From Isoetes taiwanensis (lineage: Eukaryota; Streptophyta; Lycopodiopsida; Isoetales; Isoetaceae), in contig JAJEKV010000003.1 in NCBI GenBank assembly GCA_021234155.1, positions 7,070,413 to 7,134,412 of the forward strand: DNA of 64,000 nucleotides, read 5' to 3'. Under the pieces are notes generated by a model. That model saw only the letters and a list, made by a program, of their open reading frames with translations, did no database searches and had not been told where the DNA came from. Below are positions 1-10,267 of this stretch, in pieces; position 1 is the first letter of the stretch; each line of letters begins with the position of its first letter. Made by a program: the position numbers and the translations under genes.

Positions 1-2197
1 CCCAACGGGTTAATCACCTTCTTCCGGTAAGCCACCAAGGCGCGGTTGGTGTCATACGGATTGGTTTGCCAATGCTTTATATAGTCTTGGATTCCTTCCT
101 TAGTCAATCCCAATTGCTTCACTTCTTGATGGGTTTTTAAAGCTTTTGGTTGACCTAGAGGTATCATAGGCTTGCCATTCTCATCTCGCCATATTTCCTC
201 CCCTCCTCTCCACTCATCCTCGAAGGTCTCATCTTCCATTGGAAGATTGGAATCCCATCTCTCACCCAAAAAGTGAGGTAGAGGCCTGGAATGACCTTCA
301 AGATCCAATGTATAACCATCCACAAAGCTCTTCCAATCGGGCACTTCTTCTATGAGAGAAGCTATAGGGTTTGGAGTAGTGCATTCATGCAAGATTTCCA
401 TTAGCCTAGGAAAGTTGGTCCTTGTTTTTGCTTCAGTATACAACTATATTTGCCAAATAATGCATCCACATCCTCATGGGTATGCCGGGCATAAGAAACC
501 CTAAATTAACTCTTTCAAATATCCCCACCGGTGTTAAGTAGGATAGGAAAGAAAACATCCACTGTTCTTATTTTGGCCGGCACAATTATCAAGTTGCAAG
601 AGAAACCTTTTGGGTAGATCTTGAGGTTTTAGCACGTGAAGTTGAAGCTCCAACATGTTCATTAGACCCATGCTTCCTAAACCTTGCCTTCTTTGAACTT
701 TTCAATATTGTTAGGGTTTCCATCTAACAATGCTCTATGTAGTGCTGGCTATTTGTAAGGTCTGGAGGTGACCATTGTATCCATTTTCATAGTTTCTCAA
801 ACACCTCATGATACTCCCAATATGAAAATCTGGACCATCACTCCACAACTCCAAACTAAAATGGCCATAGTAGGTTTGATTACGCCCATGCAAGATTGCC
901 CCGATCATTGAGATCGTAAAAGGGTATGATCTTCCACATGACTTTGGTATGTACTTGAATTGTGGAAGACAAGTCTTTTGCTGGTCCATCTTGTCATGTA
1001 TAATACATAAATAGTTATTGGGTTCCAATGCGGATAAAGTCCTCCACATCCAATAACATGATCTACATGATAGTTGGTGGGTCATATGGTCCTTCATATG
1101 CTCCCTTATCCTAGCCCTTTGACTAGGTTGCACGGTCTTATCAAGAGTCTCCTTCAACTTAGCACATAAATTGCACTTTGCAAAGTTGTTTGAAGTTGCT
1201 ATGGTGACATGATTGAAATGCTTCTTCCATAACCTACTAAAGCTAGGTTGGGATATTGGAAGAATTCCCAATTCTCGAAGTAGGGAATTCACTTCTTCAA
1301 AATACTCTTTTTGAGTACAATGTGATGGCAACCTTTTCTCAACAACTGCTCTTCCCTTTTCATCCCTTCTGCTTTTGTGTGGCATAGACTCTGCATTGAA
1401 ATCAATATATTTTCAAATATCTCCTGGCAGCCGGGGTCCTAGGCATTGGTCTCAACAAACCATTATTTCCATGTAAAAGCAATCTGTTCCCCTACACTTT
1501 GTTTTTTTTTGCCAATTATGCCATGAAGAAGTTGGAATTGCATGGATACTCTGCCATGCTTTTGCACATATCCATTTGCCTAGCAAAGGGTATCTTTTCT
1601 GTTTGGGTTTCTTTCATCTTGAAGTGCATGCTTTCGAAGATTGTGTACATGTAGGTCCTCCTCTCATCAGCGGTGTACTCTTGAAAAGTGGCTCTTGCTT
1701 CCACCAATTGTTCTATTGTGAAGAATTGCATACAATCACTCAACAACAATCGAGGCCCCTAACCTTCACCATTGTCTCACGTTTGGTGTCACTAATCAAC
1801 TTGGCTCTTTTTGCTAGGATAATGTCGCGGGCGCGATACTTCTCCCCTTTTGCCTAGGTTTAGAGTTCAAGCGCCAATGGATCAATATCAAGACAATCAT
1901 TGTCCCCAACAACCTCGGGCTCACGGAAAAATATAATCCTCCACAAATTGAACACTACTTATAGGCCATGCCATGATGCAAGGAACCTCAATTGCTTGAC
2001 ACAACCAAAACATTCCTTGTCACCCAAACCTTTACCTTTCGGTTGTCTTCCAACATCGAAATTGCAATACCAATATTGTCTTCCCCTAGCCTTTCATCAT
2101 TACTTGACTTGACCGGGATCACGCTAGCACAATGACTCCTTGGCCTACTATTTCCTTGTTGCACTTGTGCATGATTCTCACCTTCTTGTTCCTCCAT
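1..2197 (-). pseudogene. DUF7869-like transposase-related gene, copy 1, 3' end outside the window
   Basis: The likely start is the ATG at 2197, and the gene reads leftwards off the window. An N-terminal acidic region is followed by a part resembling the family's 'ADERRTY..MCK..W' region (1516-1749). Next is a 216-residue open stretch (735-1385) with a Cys pair (KCNLCAKL), then HDKMDQQKT and a D..IGS..RCLRN block. Further left is a composite HTHEDVDALFGK motif, best seen in copy 2. These blocks match the large plant and metazoan proteins I know as DUF7869, thought to be transposase-derived. The reading frame changes several times, and many shifts differ from copy 2, so some may be sequencing errors. 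A spliced host-like gene is possible, but no clear introns were found. Confidence 0.55.
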
Positions 2198-2640
2198 TGC
2201 ACCCTACTATAGAGGACTAATTGTTTTTCTTCAACATTCTTGCTAGGAGTTGGTTTTCATTGATATTGCTCTTTTCACCATCTTGAGTTGGAGGGGCACC
2301 ATTGACCTAGGCAAATTGCACCCTTTTTAGTCAATGAGTAAGAAAAATTATTACACCATAAGATAAAAAAAAATACATTACATTTATGGAATATGTAGAG
2401 GTAAATCAAATTTTTAAAAAGCAAGAAATTCCTTGGAAATAGGTTTAATATAATAATAACAATGAAATGTAAAGCGAAATCATTTAAAACAAAAATTTTC
2501 ATGGCAACAACAAAGGAAATGACATTTATATAAATATATCAAATTTTAATTATCGAAAATTTGGATATATGATTCTGAAAAAAAAGACATATAACTAATA
2601 GGCGTGAGAATTTATTATCCATAATAATATACCCTAGATA
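2198..2640. other. AT-rich spacer between divergent units (copy 1)
   Basis: This non-coding stretch separates the minus-strand transposase-like gene from the plus-strand acidic gene. It is mostly A/T with short A and T runs. No convincing ORF or RNA was seen. The copy 2 counterpart is 40997-41445. Confidence 0.5.
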
Positions 2641-2760
2641 ATATAGCTGGCGGGAATTTAAATGCGCTGGCGTGTTATTTGAGGCAATTAATTATTCACG
2701 CTAAGAGCTAATTAACCCTATATAAATCCGGTTCACGCTCTCAAGACCATTACGTCCCAA
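2640..2760 (+). promoter_or_regulatory. Promoter module 1 (GGCGTG motif plus TATA box), copy 1
   Basis: The order is a GCGCTGGCGTG motif at about 2665, an AATTAATTATTCACGCTAA block, and a strong TATA box (CTATATAAAT, 2718-2727) followed by 'CACGCTCTCAAG'. The acidic ORF starts about 85 bp downstream of the TATA box. The same block order recurs at 3790-3910, which supports a functional module over chance. Confidence 0.55.
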
Positions 2761-2810
2761 TTTTTTTTACGCCCGCCATGGGCGTAAAAAGCCTCTAGCT
2801 TCAAGGCTTC

Positions 2811-3380
2811 ATGAAGAACCGAGTCTCGTCAAAGAGGCGTCGGGTTGAAAAACCCCTCTCTTCCCCGCTCATCGATTTCCTTGCCCAATTCTCCTCGATT
2901 CCGATTGAGGAGGATGATGCGATTTTGAAGAGGAGGAGTTGAGCTCCCTCGATTCCTCTCGATTCGAAGAGGAGGAAGAGGAGGAAGAGGAGGAGTTGGA
3001 GGAAGAGGAGGAGATGTCCTCCCAAGAGCATGAAACGCTCTGCTTCCGGGGTTGGCTTGACCACGAAGCGAAGAATGAATCTCGAAGAGAAGAGGAGGAG
3101 GAGGAAGAGGAGGAGGAGGGGAGGAAGAGGATGAGGAGGAAGGTCGAGAATTCGACCGGTTTTTAGAATGGTGAGAGATGAGCCAGGTTTGCATGTCTGT
3201 TTTTTTTTTTTTTTTTTTCACCTTTCTTTCTTTTCTAACACCTTTCTTTCTTCTTTGTTCCAGGCGTGGAAGATCAATGATCACGAGATCCGGTGCATCT
3301 TGTAAAGCCTTCGGGCATTTTGTAAAGCCCGGGCATTTTGTAAAAGCCATTCTTGGCATCTGTACATATCAATTTTGAAT
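2811..3380 (+). CDS. Small acidic Glu-rich protein gene with one intron, copy 1
   Basis: The ATG at 2811 lies about 85 bp past a TATA box and starts MKNRVSSKRRRVEKPLSSP, a basic stretch that could be a nuclear signal. The chain then becomes acidic, with two long Glu runs (about 2960-3015 and 3090-3120) joined by EMSSQEHETLC. One small frame break lies near 2925. A stop is at 3164-3166. Right after it, GTGAGA at 3171 and a pyrimidine tract ending in TTGTTCCAG (3263) form a plausible 93-nt intron. The second exon (about 3264-3380) holds a tandem GTAAAGCCCGGGCATTTT pair. No function is recognised. Intron retention, or a stop created by an indel, cannot be told apart. Confidence 0.4.
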
Positions 3381-3789
3381 GAAATCAAATAGTTTTCTTC
3401 ACAAACTTTTTTTCTTCAAAGCAGTTTTCTTCAAGCAGTTTTTACGTACATAAAAATATTTTGAATGAAATCAAGCTGTTTTTCTCAAGCATTTTGTCTC
3501 CAAAGTGTTTTCTCCAAAATTTTGTCTCTGCATTTTTGTGTCAACAAAGTCTCGGGAACACTATAAATCAATCACGGTGGTATAGGAAATTTTCCTATCG
3601 ACCTAAAACAATTCCCCAACTCAACAAGTCATTTTTAGCCTTGATAATTTTGCCTTTAAAATTATTTTTTAATTTAGCCTATATAAAATTTGAAATTCTT
3701 TTTTTTTTGAATGCAATGAATGGAATAAAATCTTGGTGAGAATTTATTGCATGAAATGCAATATTCTCCATATATACCATATACATGTC

Positions 3790-3910
3790 ATAATGCGGCG
3801 GGAAGGCCAAATGCGCCCGGCGTGTTAATTCAAGCAATCAATTATTCACGCTAACTTATTTCTAATTGTGCCTATATAAATCCATTTTACGCTCTCAAAG
3901 TTCCTACATT
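3790..3910 (+). promoter_or_regulatory. Promoter module 2, diverged duplicate of module 1, copy 1
   Basis: This repeats the arrangement at 2640-2760: a GCGGCGGGAAG start, GCGCCCGGCGTG, CAATTATTCACGCTAA, the TATA box CTATATAAAT (about 3872-3881), then TTTTACGCTCTCAAAG. The two modules are about 1,150 bp apart and clearly related but not identical. Module 2 drives a different downstream sequence from module 1. Confidence 0.5.
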
Positions 3911-4216
3911 TTCTTCCTTCCTTCATACGATTTGCGGTTAAACCTGGCGTGTTTGGATCCATAGTCGAAATCTTGGTGGCAGATTTATATTCATCAATGT
4001 TAGATGTTTGGTTTTGGCAATTCCTAACTTACTAAAGACTCCGCCTTTTGTTTAGCAGCATGTAGCGAGAGGACATCGGAGACTTCGAATTAAAACCAAA
4101 AGCGAGAGGACTAAGGTGCGAATCGAAAAGCCTCGGAATTAAAACCACAAGCATCTATCCTCCTTCCAGCCTCAGAACTCAAGGTTAGTTTTCATTTAGT
4201 TTTAAGTATCATCTCA

Positions 4217-4342
4217 ATGGCAGGTTTAATCCAAGAAGACAAGCTTTTGCATTTGCTCGAGGCAGAGGAAGCAGATGATGTTTATGAAAACCAGAATAGT
4301 TTTTATAAACTTCATACGCTTCTTTGTTCAGTAAATTCTTGA
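4217..4342 (+). CDS. 41-residue ORF in the second plus-strand unit, copy 1
   Basis: ATG at 4217, stop TGA at 4340-4342, encoding MAGLIQEDKLLHLLEAEE followed by ADDVYENQNS and a short tail. It lies about 345 bp past the module 2 TATA box. An AAG|GTTAGT donor-like site is at 4184, so the ORF could be intronic or part of a spliced transcript. The composition is acidic and helix-prone. The copy 2 version (ATG 43010) has CGG or CGAG at three places where this copy has CAG, and is thereby frameshifted. No family was recognised. Confidence 0.3.
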   Translation: MAGLIQEDKLLHLLEAEEADDVYENQNSFYKLHTLLCSVNS

Positions 4343-4574
4343 GTTTCTCTTCTGAATTAATCATGCTATTGCATGCAAGTTTCTATTATGAATGTGTAGT
4401 AGAAAGCATTAGAAAAATCTGAAAGATAATATTTGAAACAACGCTAAAGCGTGTTTTAGGAATAATCTTAGCCTTCAACATGAATACTGCCTTTCGGCGT
4501 GCATTCGTGAGGAGGAGAAAAAAAAAAAACATGCTGGATAGATAAGTAAATAGATAAAGGCGGGCAATTATTTA

Positions 4575-4722
4575 CCGCGGCGGCTCTTGAATGCACGCCC
4601 GGCGTGTATAGTTTTCCTATATAGCGGTTTACCGCGTTGGCGTGCAAACAATTGTATCCCTACTTTCAACTTTTCGCTAAACCGTAGGCGTGTCTCTTAA
4701 TTTCTAAGTTTATAAATAAAAG
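4575..4722 (+). promoter_or_regulatory. GGCGTG motif cluster plus TATA box before the Gly-rich gene, copy 1
   Basis: CACGCCCGGCGTG (about 4590), GGCGTGCAAAC (about 4638), GGCGTGTCTC (about 4687) and two ACCGCG-type sites surround AT-rich DNA. A TATA-like TTTATAAATAAA follows at 4709-4720. The Gly-rich gene follows within 50 bp. The copy 2 counterpart is 43370-43512. Confidence 0.45.
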
Positions 4723-4764
4723 AAATATAACCGCCCGGTGAATCGCGATACTCGCTCACTTCCT

Positions 4765-5490
4765 ATTGATAGATGCCGGGTTACATTAATCACCGGTTGG
4801 TGGCGAAGATGGATTGGAATTACATTTGGGCCAGCAATCACCACGGCCCGACTCGGTTTTCGGCTCCAATCTCGGTCGGTTGAACATGCCGGTAGAGCAC
4901 CGGTTAATTTGGAGCACCGATCTTACAACCCACGGGTACTTGGATCAAGTAATGATGATGGGCGGTAGCGAGGGGCAATGATAGATCTGGGCTCTGGGGG
5001 CCCTTACAATCCTACGGAGGCTCGCCCTCTTATCTAATCGCCGAGAATGCGGTACATGCATTGATCGAGTGAATCTCGCATCCGTCATTTCGAGATTCAA
5101 AATGAGGGCTGCGTTTCTTAGTGGTTAGCCTCTATGCGGATGCCCCAACACGAACCACTACCGCAGGCGGTATACGATGCAATGGAGATGGCTCAACCAA
5201 TGGAACCACTACATGGGCTTCTCTGATGCATTGGAGGTTCAACCAATGGGGCGAGGAGGTGGGGCGGGAGGAGGGCGGGGAGGTGGAGGTGGGGCGGCGG
5301 GGGTGGTGGAGCTAGAGCACGGTGTTTTTCTTTGGGGTTTTACGGAAGAATTCACTATGCCCTGCAATGGAAATGGGAGTATCGATAGCCCGGCTACTCA
5401 ATAGGCTGGGCTTGAAAGCGATAATGATGCAGGATTTTTATGCGGTTTATCCGGTTTATCGAGATTATATACAATTGTAATCTTTTTCCA
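4765..5490 (+). CDS. Uncharacterised Gly-rich protein gene, copy 1 (frameshifted)
   Basis: Composite reading gives an N-terminal part with YINHRLVAKMDWNYIWAS, then YLDQVMMM and a region rich in Met, Trp and Asn. A Gly tract (GGA/GGT codons, 5250-5310) follows, and then a C-terminal part ending in VYPVYRDYIQL before a stop near 5480. An AATGAATACA polyadenylation-like site follows. Frames shift near 4850, 4900 and 5170. A TATA box lies just upstream. No enzyme motif or known family was recognised. The expanded minus-strand ORF over the same DNA is a shadow. Confidence 0.35.
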
Positions 5491-5516
5491 ATGAATACAA
5501 CAAATTTTGTCTACTT

Positions 5517-5771
5517 CTATATTTCTACAATGTAATACATGTTACATACCTTTTTTAAGCGGTTTCTTGGCCATGCAACAAATGTTCCAACACTTTCTCC
5601 AACCCGTATCCCCACCAGGGGTGTCTGCGGTAAAGCTTCATCCATAGCGCGGCGATTAATCTTGTAACTTTCGGACATACTTATCCCGGCGAATTCCATG
5701 ACGGTTCTGATCGGATCGATGGAGTCGATCTTGCATAATCCTACTTTCCTTTTCTGATTTGTAGTTAACAT
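5517..5771 (-). pseudogene. TE-associated domain fragment (VGESVGTFVAWPRNRLKK), copy 1
   Basis: This is an open 84-codon minus-strand frame starting at 5771. Its end, LVGIRVGESVGTFVAWP followed by RNRLKK, resembles the 'AVG..IAWP' block that closes many plant transposon-associated hypothetical proteins encoded beside CACTA/En-Spm and other elements. Upstream, KVGLCKIDSIDPIRTV fits the 'STDP' part of that block. It is converged on by the plus-strand Gly-rich gene, whose 3' end abuts it. The copy 2 version is frameshifted. The family assignment is tentative. Confidence 0.3.
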
Positions 5772-6219
5772 GAAACATTCATCTTCGACACTGCAGAAAA
5801 TTGCTATTCAGACACCTACTATTGGAAATTAATGTTCAAGCTATTGGAATGAGATGAGTACCGAAGTGTAGCCATTCTTGAGAAGCTGATTTGAGTCTCT
5901 GAAGCTGATTTGAGAAAAGCTGAAAGCTATGGAAACTCTGGCGGTCGGGAAAATTGAATTAGAAGAAAGATTAGGTTAACTACGTTTAGGCGGGATAAAT
6001 TTGGATACTTTTGGGGGATTGGTTTAAAAACTTAATGAAAGAAGTCGGTGAGACGGGTCTTCGTCATTATTATTTGTATGTGTCAAGAATATTTGAAACT
6101 GCATTTTGTGTTTTCTTGAAATTCAAATTTCTCTATTTCTGTCTGGTAGAAAAAGCTATTTCTTGAGCAGCTTTCGGCGTATCGAAGCGACCGGAACTCT
6201 GTTACTAGGCGACTCGGAG

Positions 6220-7936
6220 ATGTCTTCTAAAGCGAATCGAGGAGGTCGGCGGGGCCAGGCGAGGAGGCGGTGGAAGAGGAATCTCTAAACCGGCTCTTCT
6301 CAAGTTTGAGGGCGTTGATGGAGAATACACGAGAATACGAGAACCCTATTCAAGGTATTTAATTTGCCCCACAGAATACACCTTTGTGTGGAAGTATTAT
6401 GCTTGCATGAATTTGAGATATTTCCTTTCACTTAATATGCTTTGCATGAGTTTGAGTTATTATGCTTTGCATGAATTTTAAGTATTAACATCAGTTAATG
6501 CTCGATTGTCGATTACGTAGAACATAATTTTGCTACATTTTATATATAGAATATAGCGGTGTTAGGCAGTTGGAATAGCAATGTTCAATGAGGTTAAATA
6601 GTGTGAAATATGGATTCATGAAGGGTATGTAGCTTAAAATGTGGATGCAAAATAATTTAGTTTCAAATTAGCATAGCATGGTCAATAATAGGAGATACCA
6701 ACCATGGCGTGATTTGTACTAATTTAGGTTTAAATGCCGCCAAAGCGTGATCTCTTGATTCGAAAAGTACTCTAAAAGTGCTCATCTTCATTTGCGATTG
6801 CTCAAGAGGAAGAAAACCCCTACTAATTAGGGTTCTAATCCGCCAAGAAAGCAAGGCGGGCGACCCGGATCTTGGTACCATATGATCTCACCTTAGATGA
6901 TGAAGGGCGATTCTTATAGCAACCAGCGACCCTGCTTTTTTACGAAGAGGAAATGGGCCGAGGTGCGAGTGAATACGTTGACCTTGCCAAGACAAATGGC
7001 AAGCTCGACTTAACTCTCTTCTCGAGGAAAAGGAAGGCGGAGACAAGATGGCCAAACAAGGGATCCTAATCTCTTGTGAGGAAGAGGATGACACCAAGCG
7101 CAAATTGCTCTTGGAGATTACGAAGCGAGAAGAAAGATGCGCTCGGACTTACTCCTTTGTAGAGCTCTGCATACAAGGATACGTTCATGAAGGCGGATGT
7201 GAGCGGTGAGACATGTTTTAAGTATGGTTGGCCAACCAATGTAGCGATTCGCCAATATCTATTTGCCAAGGGGTTACGGTATGCGTAGAGGCATGTTCAC
7301 TAAACCGACACCAAGTCACTATTTGCAGCAAGCTAGGGAATTAGCTGACTTGAAAGCTTCTAAAAGGGTCCTAGATCTAGGGAAGAATGTTCAAACTGCG
7401 GTTTGTCGAGGCATGGAGGCTTGTTTTTGAGAATGAGCGGGACCCAGTGAAGCGGCTAGAGGCCATGAACAAAGGCTGAATAAATACGGTGACCATTATC
7501 CATTGGGTCTTAAGGAAACTTTTGCGATCCATGTGAAGTCCCTCATCCGTTCACCAAGCTCCATTTATGTTAGCGAGGAGATATGATCCGGCACATGCCA
7601 TGGAGATTGTTGAGCATGATTAGTAATCGAGGTCAAATGCCTATGCCGGCCGGATGTGCTACCTTGGGATATGATCTCGAACAAGCTTCTTTGTGTGGCC
7701 GAGCGTCCGGGGAGCTATTATCAAGTGATGATATTAAATATGTCATCATCGGCGGGCAGACATTCGTTGAGGCACAAAAGGCCATCATCGGCGGAGGCAG
7801 AACAAAGCAGGCCAAAAAGTGTTCTACAATCACTATGCGTATAGGAGGTGTCGTATCTTGGATGCCAATACTTCACTGCAGATTTGGGTGAGATTAGTGC
7901 AACTTTGAATGAAATGGGGAAGACATTTCTATACAA
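6220..7936 (+). pseudogene. Uncharacterised spliced plant gene, copy 1 (broken frames)
   Basis: Possible exon 1 is 6220-6354: MSSK followed by a Gly/Arg-rich stretch and WKRNLNPALLKFEEGVD, ending CAAG|GTATTT. Downstream composite frames give DLAKTNGKLDLTLF, CEEEDD, YKDTFMKADVSGETCFKYGW, NVAIRQYLFAKG and LKASKRVLDLGKNVQTA. Further on come YGDHYPLGLKETF, GCATLGYDLEQASLC and a poly-Ser stretch near 7740. Copies 1 and 2 agree on these blocks in different frames, so coding is likely, but I recognise no family. A GGCGTG-type motif lies at about 6704 within the presumed intron. How many genes are present is uncertain. Confidence 0.3.
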
Positions 7937-7964
7937 AGGTAATCAACCTGGTTTCATAAATTGT

Positions 7965-8225
7965 ATTCCGCGCGGGCGTGCTTTCAAATCAAACCAATTC
8001 ACGCCCGGGCGTGTTTTGAAATCAATCAATTCACGCCCGGCGTGTTTTCAAATCAACCAATTGATTTGAAAACTGCGCTGGCGTAATTCGATGATTGGCA
8101 CGCGCTGGCGCCTAATTTGTTTGTACGCACGCTGTCGTGAATTACATTAGCCAACTTTATTCATTTCGCGCGGGCGTGATTTTTCTCTTCATCAATTCTA
8201 TTCAAATCACGCCCGGCGTGTTTCT
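7965..8225 (+). promoter_or_regulatory. Array of GC-rich palindromic motifs (CACGCC..GGCGTG), copy 1
   Basis: About eight GC-rich motifs lie in AT-rich DNA over 260 bp. Three are near-perfect palindromes (CACGCCCGGGCGTG, CACGCCCGGCGTG twice), separated by TTTTGAAATCAATCAATT-type spacers. They are followed by GCGCTGGCGT units and GCGCGGGCGTGATTTT. The spacing is about 25-35 bp. The array lies directly upstream of the plus-strand unit at 8256. It could bind a dimeric regulator or a transposase. Not a CRISPR: the units are too short and the spacers are related. Confidence 0.55.
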
Positions 8226-8255
8226 ATTCTATAATCTTGATTCAATATCGTACTA

Positions 8256-8804
8256 TTGCAGTCCATACGTTGGTTTCGCTGCATACGCCCGTCAGCGATG
8301 GGTGGAATATGGCTGCCCATTGCCCACGGGCGGCGGGTCAAAGTCGAGCATTCAAAGCTGCTGGAGGCGGACTCACATGCGGAACAATTATCTGAGGAGG
8401 AGAAGAAAGACTGCAAGAAAATCAAAGAAAAAAGGTGGTGATGACATTGCGGATCTTCTGAAAGCTCATCGGCAGGTCGGGACCAACGAGACTTCGTATA
8501 AGATTGTGTTTTGTAAGGAGGCGGTATGGCTCAAGTGGAATGAATGCAGGGGCGCTTATGCACAGGGAAGCTGCCGGATACTATGGGTAGGGGTGCCTCT
8601 GTTGATGTAAGCATCTTTGACTTGAATGTGACGGAGATGAGAAAGACTTCGGGGCTAGGGCTATTTGAGACCATTTGGGTTTTAGACCGGTGCTTAAAGA
8701 AGGAAGTCTTATACAAGAAGGGTGCTTTCACCAAGGATAGGATGTCCTTCGTTGAGTGCTGCGATCATGTAAAGGATATGCATTACAATGAAGTCAATTT
8801 GTAG
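8256..8804 (+). pseudogene. Uncharacterised charged protein, copy 1
   Basis: Composite frames read VSDGWNMAAHCPP, SRAFKAALEADSH, EQLSEEEKKDCKKIKEK and GGDDIADLLKAHRQVGTNE, then TSYKIVFCKEAVWLKWNEC. After a frame change come MGRGASVDVSIFDLNVTEM and VLYKKGAFTKDRM. The Lys/Glu-rich stretch is likely helical. The palindromic array sits immediately upstream. The 8137-8610 frame is open for 157 codons but overlaps the array at its start. No known domain was recognised. Confidence 0.3.
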
Positions 8805-8989
8805 GGCTGAGTTACAAAGGCTATCGGGGGATGTGGCATTATCGAAATTGGATTCTTTGGACAAATACAAGGTCGGTAATGATGACATCAAAAGTTTGTA
8901 TTACGGTCAAAGGACTTCCTAAAAAATTGGAAGGCTAAAAATACAAAACATAAGGAGACTCTACCCCTAAGGTCTGGCTGAGTTGAGGA

Positions 8990-9540
8990 AGAAAAGTGGC
9001 CCTTGTGAAGAAGATTCTTTGGAGAAGCGACAGCATCCGATTATTGAGTCTCCATTGGGTACAAAGGTCTCTTGCCGATTCAACTTACGGCCTTAAAATA
9101 TATCACTCTTTGTGTTGGACGAGGGGTGGGAGAGGAGATATGGGCATGAACGGAAGGACTACGGTAGCTTCTTTACCATTTGTATAGGATTGACAAGCTG
9201 AGAGGTCCTTCACTATTGTCATCGTTTGTCCTTGGTGAGTCACATCTGCATGCACTCTCTGCTGCTCATGATGATGGAGTGCCTCAAAGTTATTAGGGAG
9301 GGATGCCTAATATATGATGTTAAGGATAATGGTTTGCTTGAGCGAGCGGAAGATGGCACATGTGATCTTTATTATGATATCCATCTTTGTCGGGCGAGGA
9401 ATATGATATTACTAAGGCCAAGGGTGACAATAGCGGTGCATGGGAATGTTTTCTTCTAGATGATCGGACTTAAGAACTATATTCTTTCATACGGATCAGG
9501 ATCGGTCGGAAACAGGATGAGTCGAGGAAGAGGATGAGGA
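8990..9540 (+). pseudogene. Uncharacterised gene segment, copy 1
   Basis: Composite frames read VALVKKIL.EGDSIRYWSPLG, LKIYHSLC, GRGDMGMNEKDSGSFF, YRIDKREVLHYCHRLSL, then after frame changes AWECFLLDD and ESRKRMRMGPPPKWEIKSE. Probably continuous with the unit at 8256 and with the one at 9609. No family recognised. Confidence 0.25.
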
Positions 9541-9608
9541 TGGGACCCCCTCCTAAGTGGGAAATCAAGTCTGAGCTACAAACTAAGGAGAAGGGCCCTT
9601 AAATAAAA

Positions 9609-10175
9609 ATGGATTTCCCGTCTATGGCTGCTTACCTCGTTGAGGCATTTGCTCAATTGATACAACCTGCTTGGAGCTTCATGTTGGGGTTATATTGCAG
9701 AGAGGCTCTTATGGGTGCAAAGAAGATGTCCTTTGCTTTGTGAGTGATGGCAGGCCAAAGACTTTCTTGAACCATTCCTCATGCATGTGCTTGCCAAGTC
9801 TCCTAAAGGCCCTTATGGCAACCTGAAATCATCAGCAATCAAAGTCTGCGTAGACTTGTCCAATTGAAAGTGGGCGTTGCTCTGGGAGGGAACTAGTAAT
9901 CTGCGCCTGATAAGGAAGCAGTAATGAACAAATAGCTGCTAAAGCTGGTTGCTCAAAAAAATCTTGTGATGGCGAACTTAGGAATATCCTTGCCCACATT
10001 GCGGGTGATGCAAGCAACAATAGAGTAGATTCCACGGGTTAACAATGAAATAATTGCGGGGAAGCCGAAAATGAAGGCAACGAAAGCGGCTCTAGTGATT
10101 CCGCAGGTTTGCCAAATCAATAGTAAAATAATGTCAGTTGTGAAGGGCCTTGTGGAACTAATAGAAAATAACAAT
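9609..10175 (+). pseudogene. Uncharacterised gene segment MDFP...NNRVDST, copy 1
   Basis: ATG at 9609. Composite: MDFPSMAAYLVEAFA, FLEPFLMHVLAKSPKGPYGN, LKSSAIKS, RLVQLKVGVALGEELVSADD, KEAVMNKQL, LVAQKSLVMANLGNILAHIA and GDASNNRVDST. Helix-rich and soluble-looking; no motif recognised. It ends about 100 bp before the motif cluster that precedes the FCP1-like unit, so it may be the upstream part of the same locus. Confidence 0.3.
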
Positions 10176-10267
10176 TCTAACAGTCGAGGAAGAAGCGAAG
10201 ATTAAGGGTGGCGGAGGGAGAATAGCCGCCGATGTGAAAATGGCCGAAGATGATAGGTATGGCCTTG

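Noticed and set aside
3196-3222. Long T runs (also 13373-13388, 51787-51807, 62817-62830) as poly(A) tails of retroposed genes
   Set aside because: They sit in a putative intron or AT-rich flanks, no target duplications flank them, and their lengths vary between copies as homopolymer errors would.
2829-3359. 176-codon Ser/Pro-rich minus-strand ORF opposite the acidic gene
   Set aside because: It is the complement of the GAG/GAA repeat. The TATA box, start context and splice signals all favour the plus strand.
7965-8225. CRISPR-like array
   Set aside because: Motifs are 11-14 bp with related spacers, there are no cas genes, and the context is eukaryotic.
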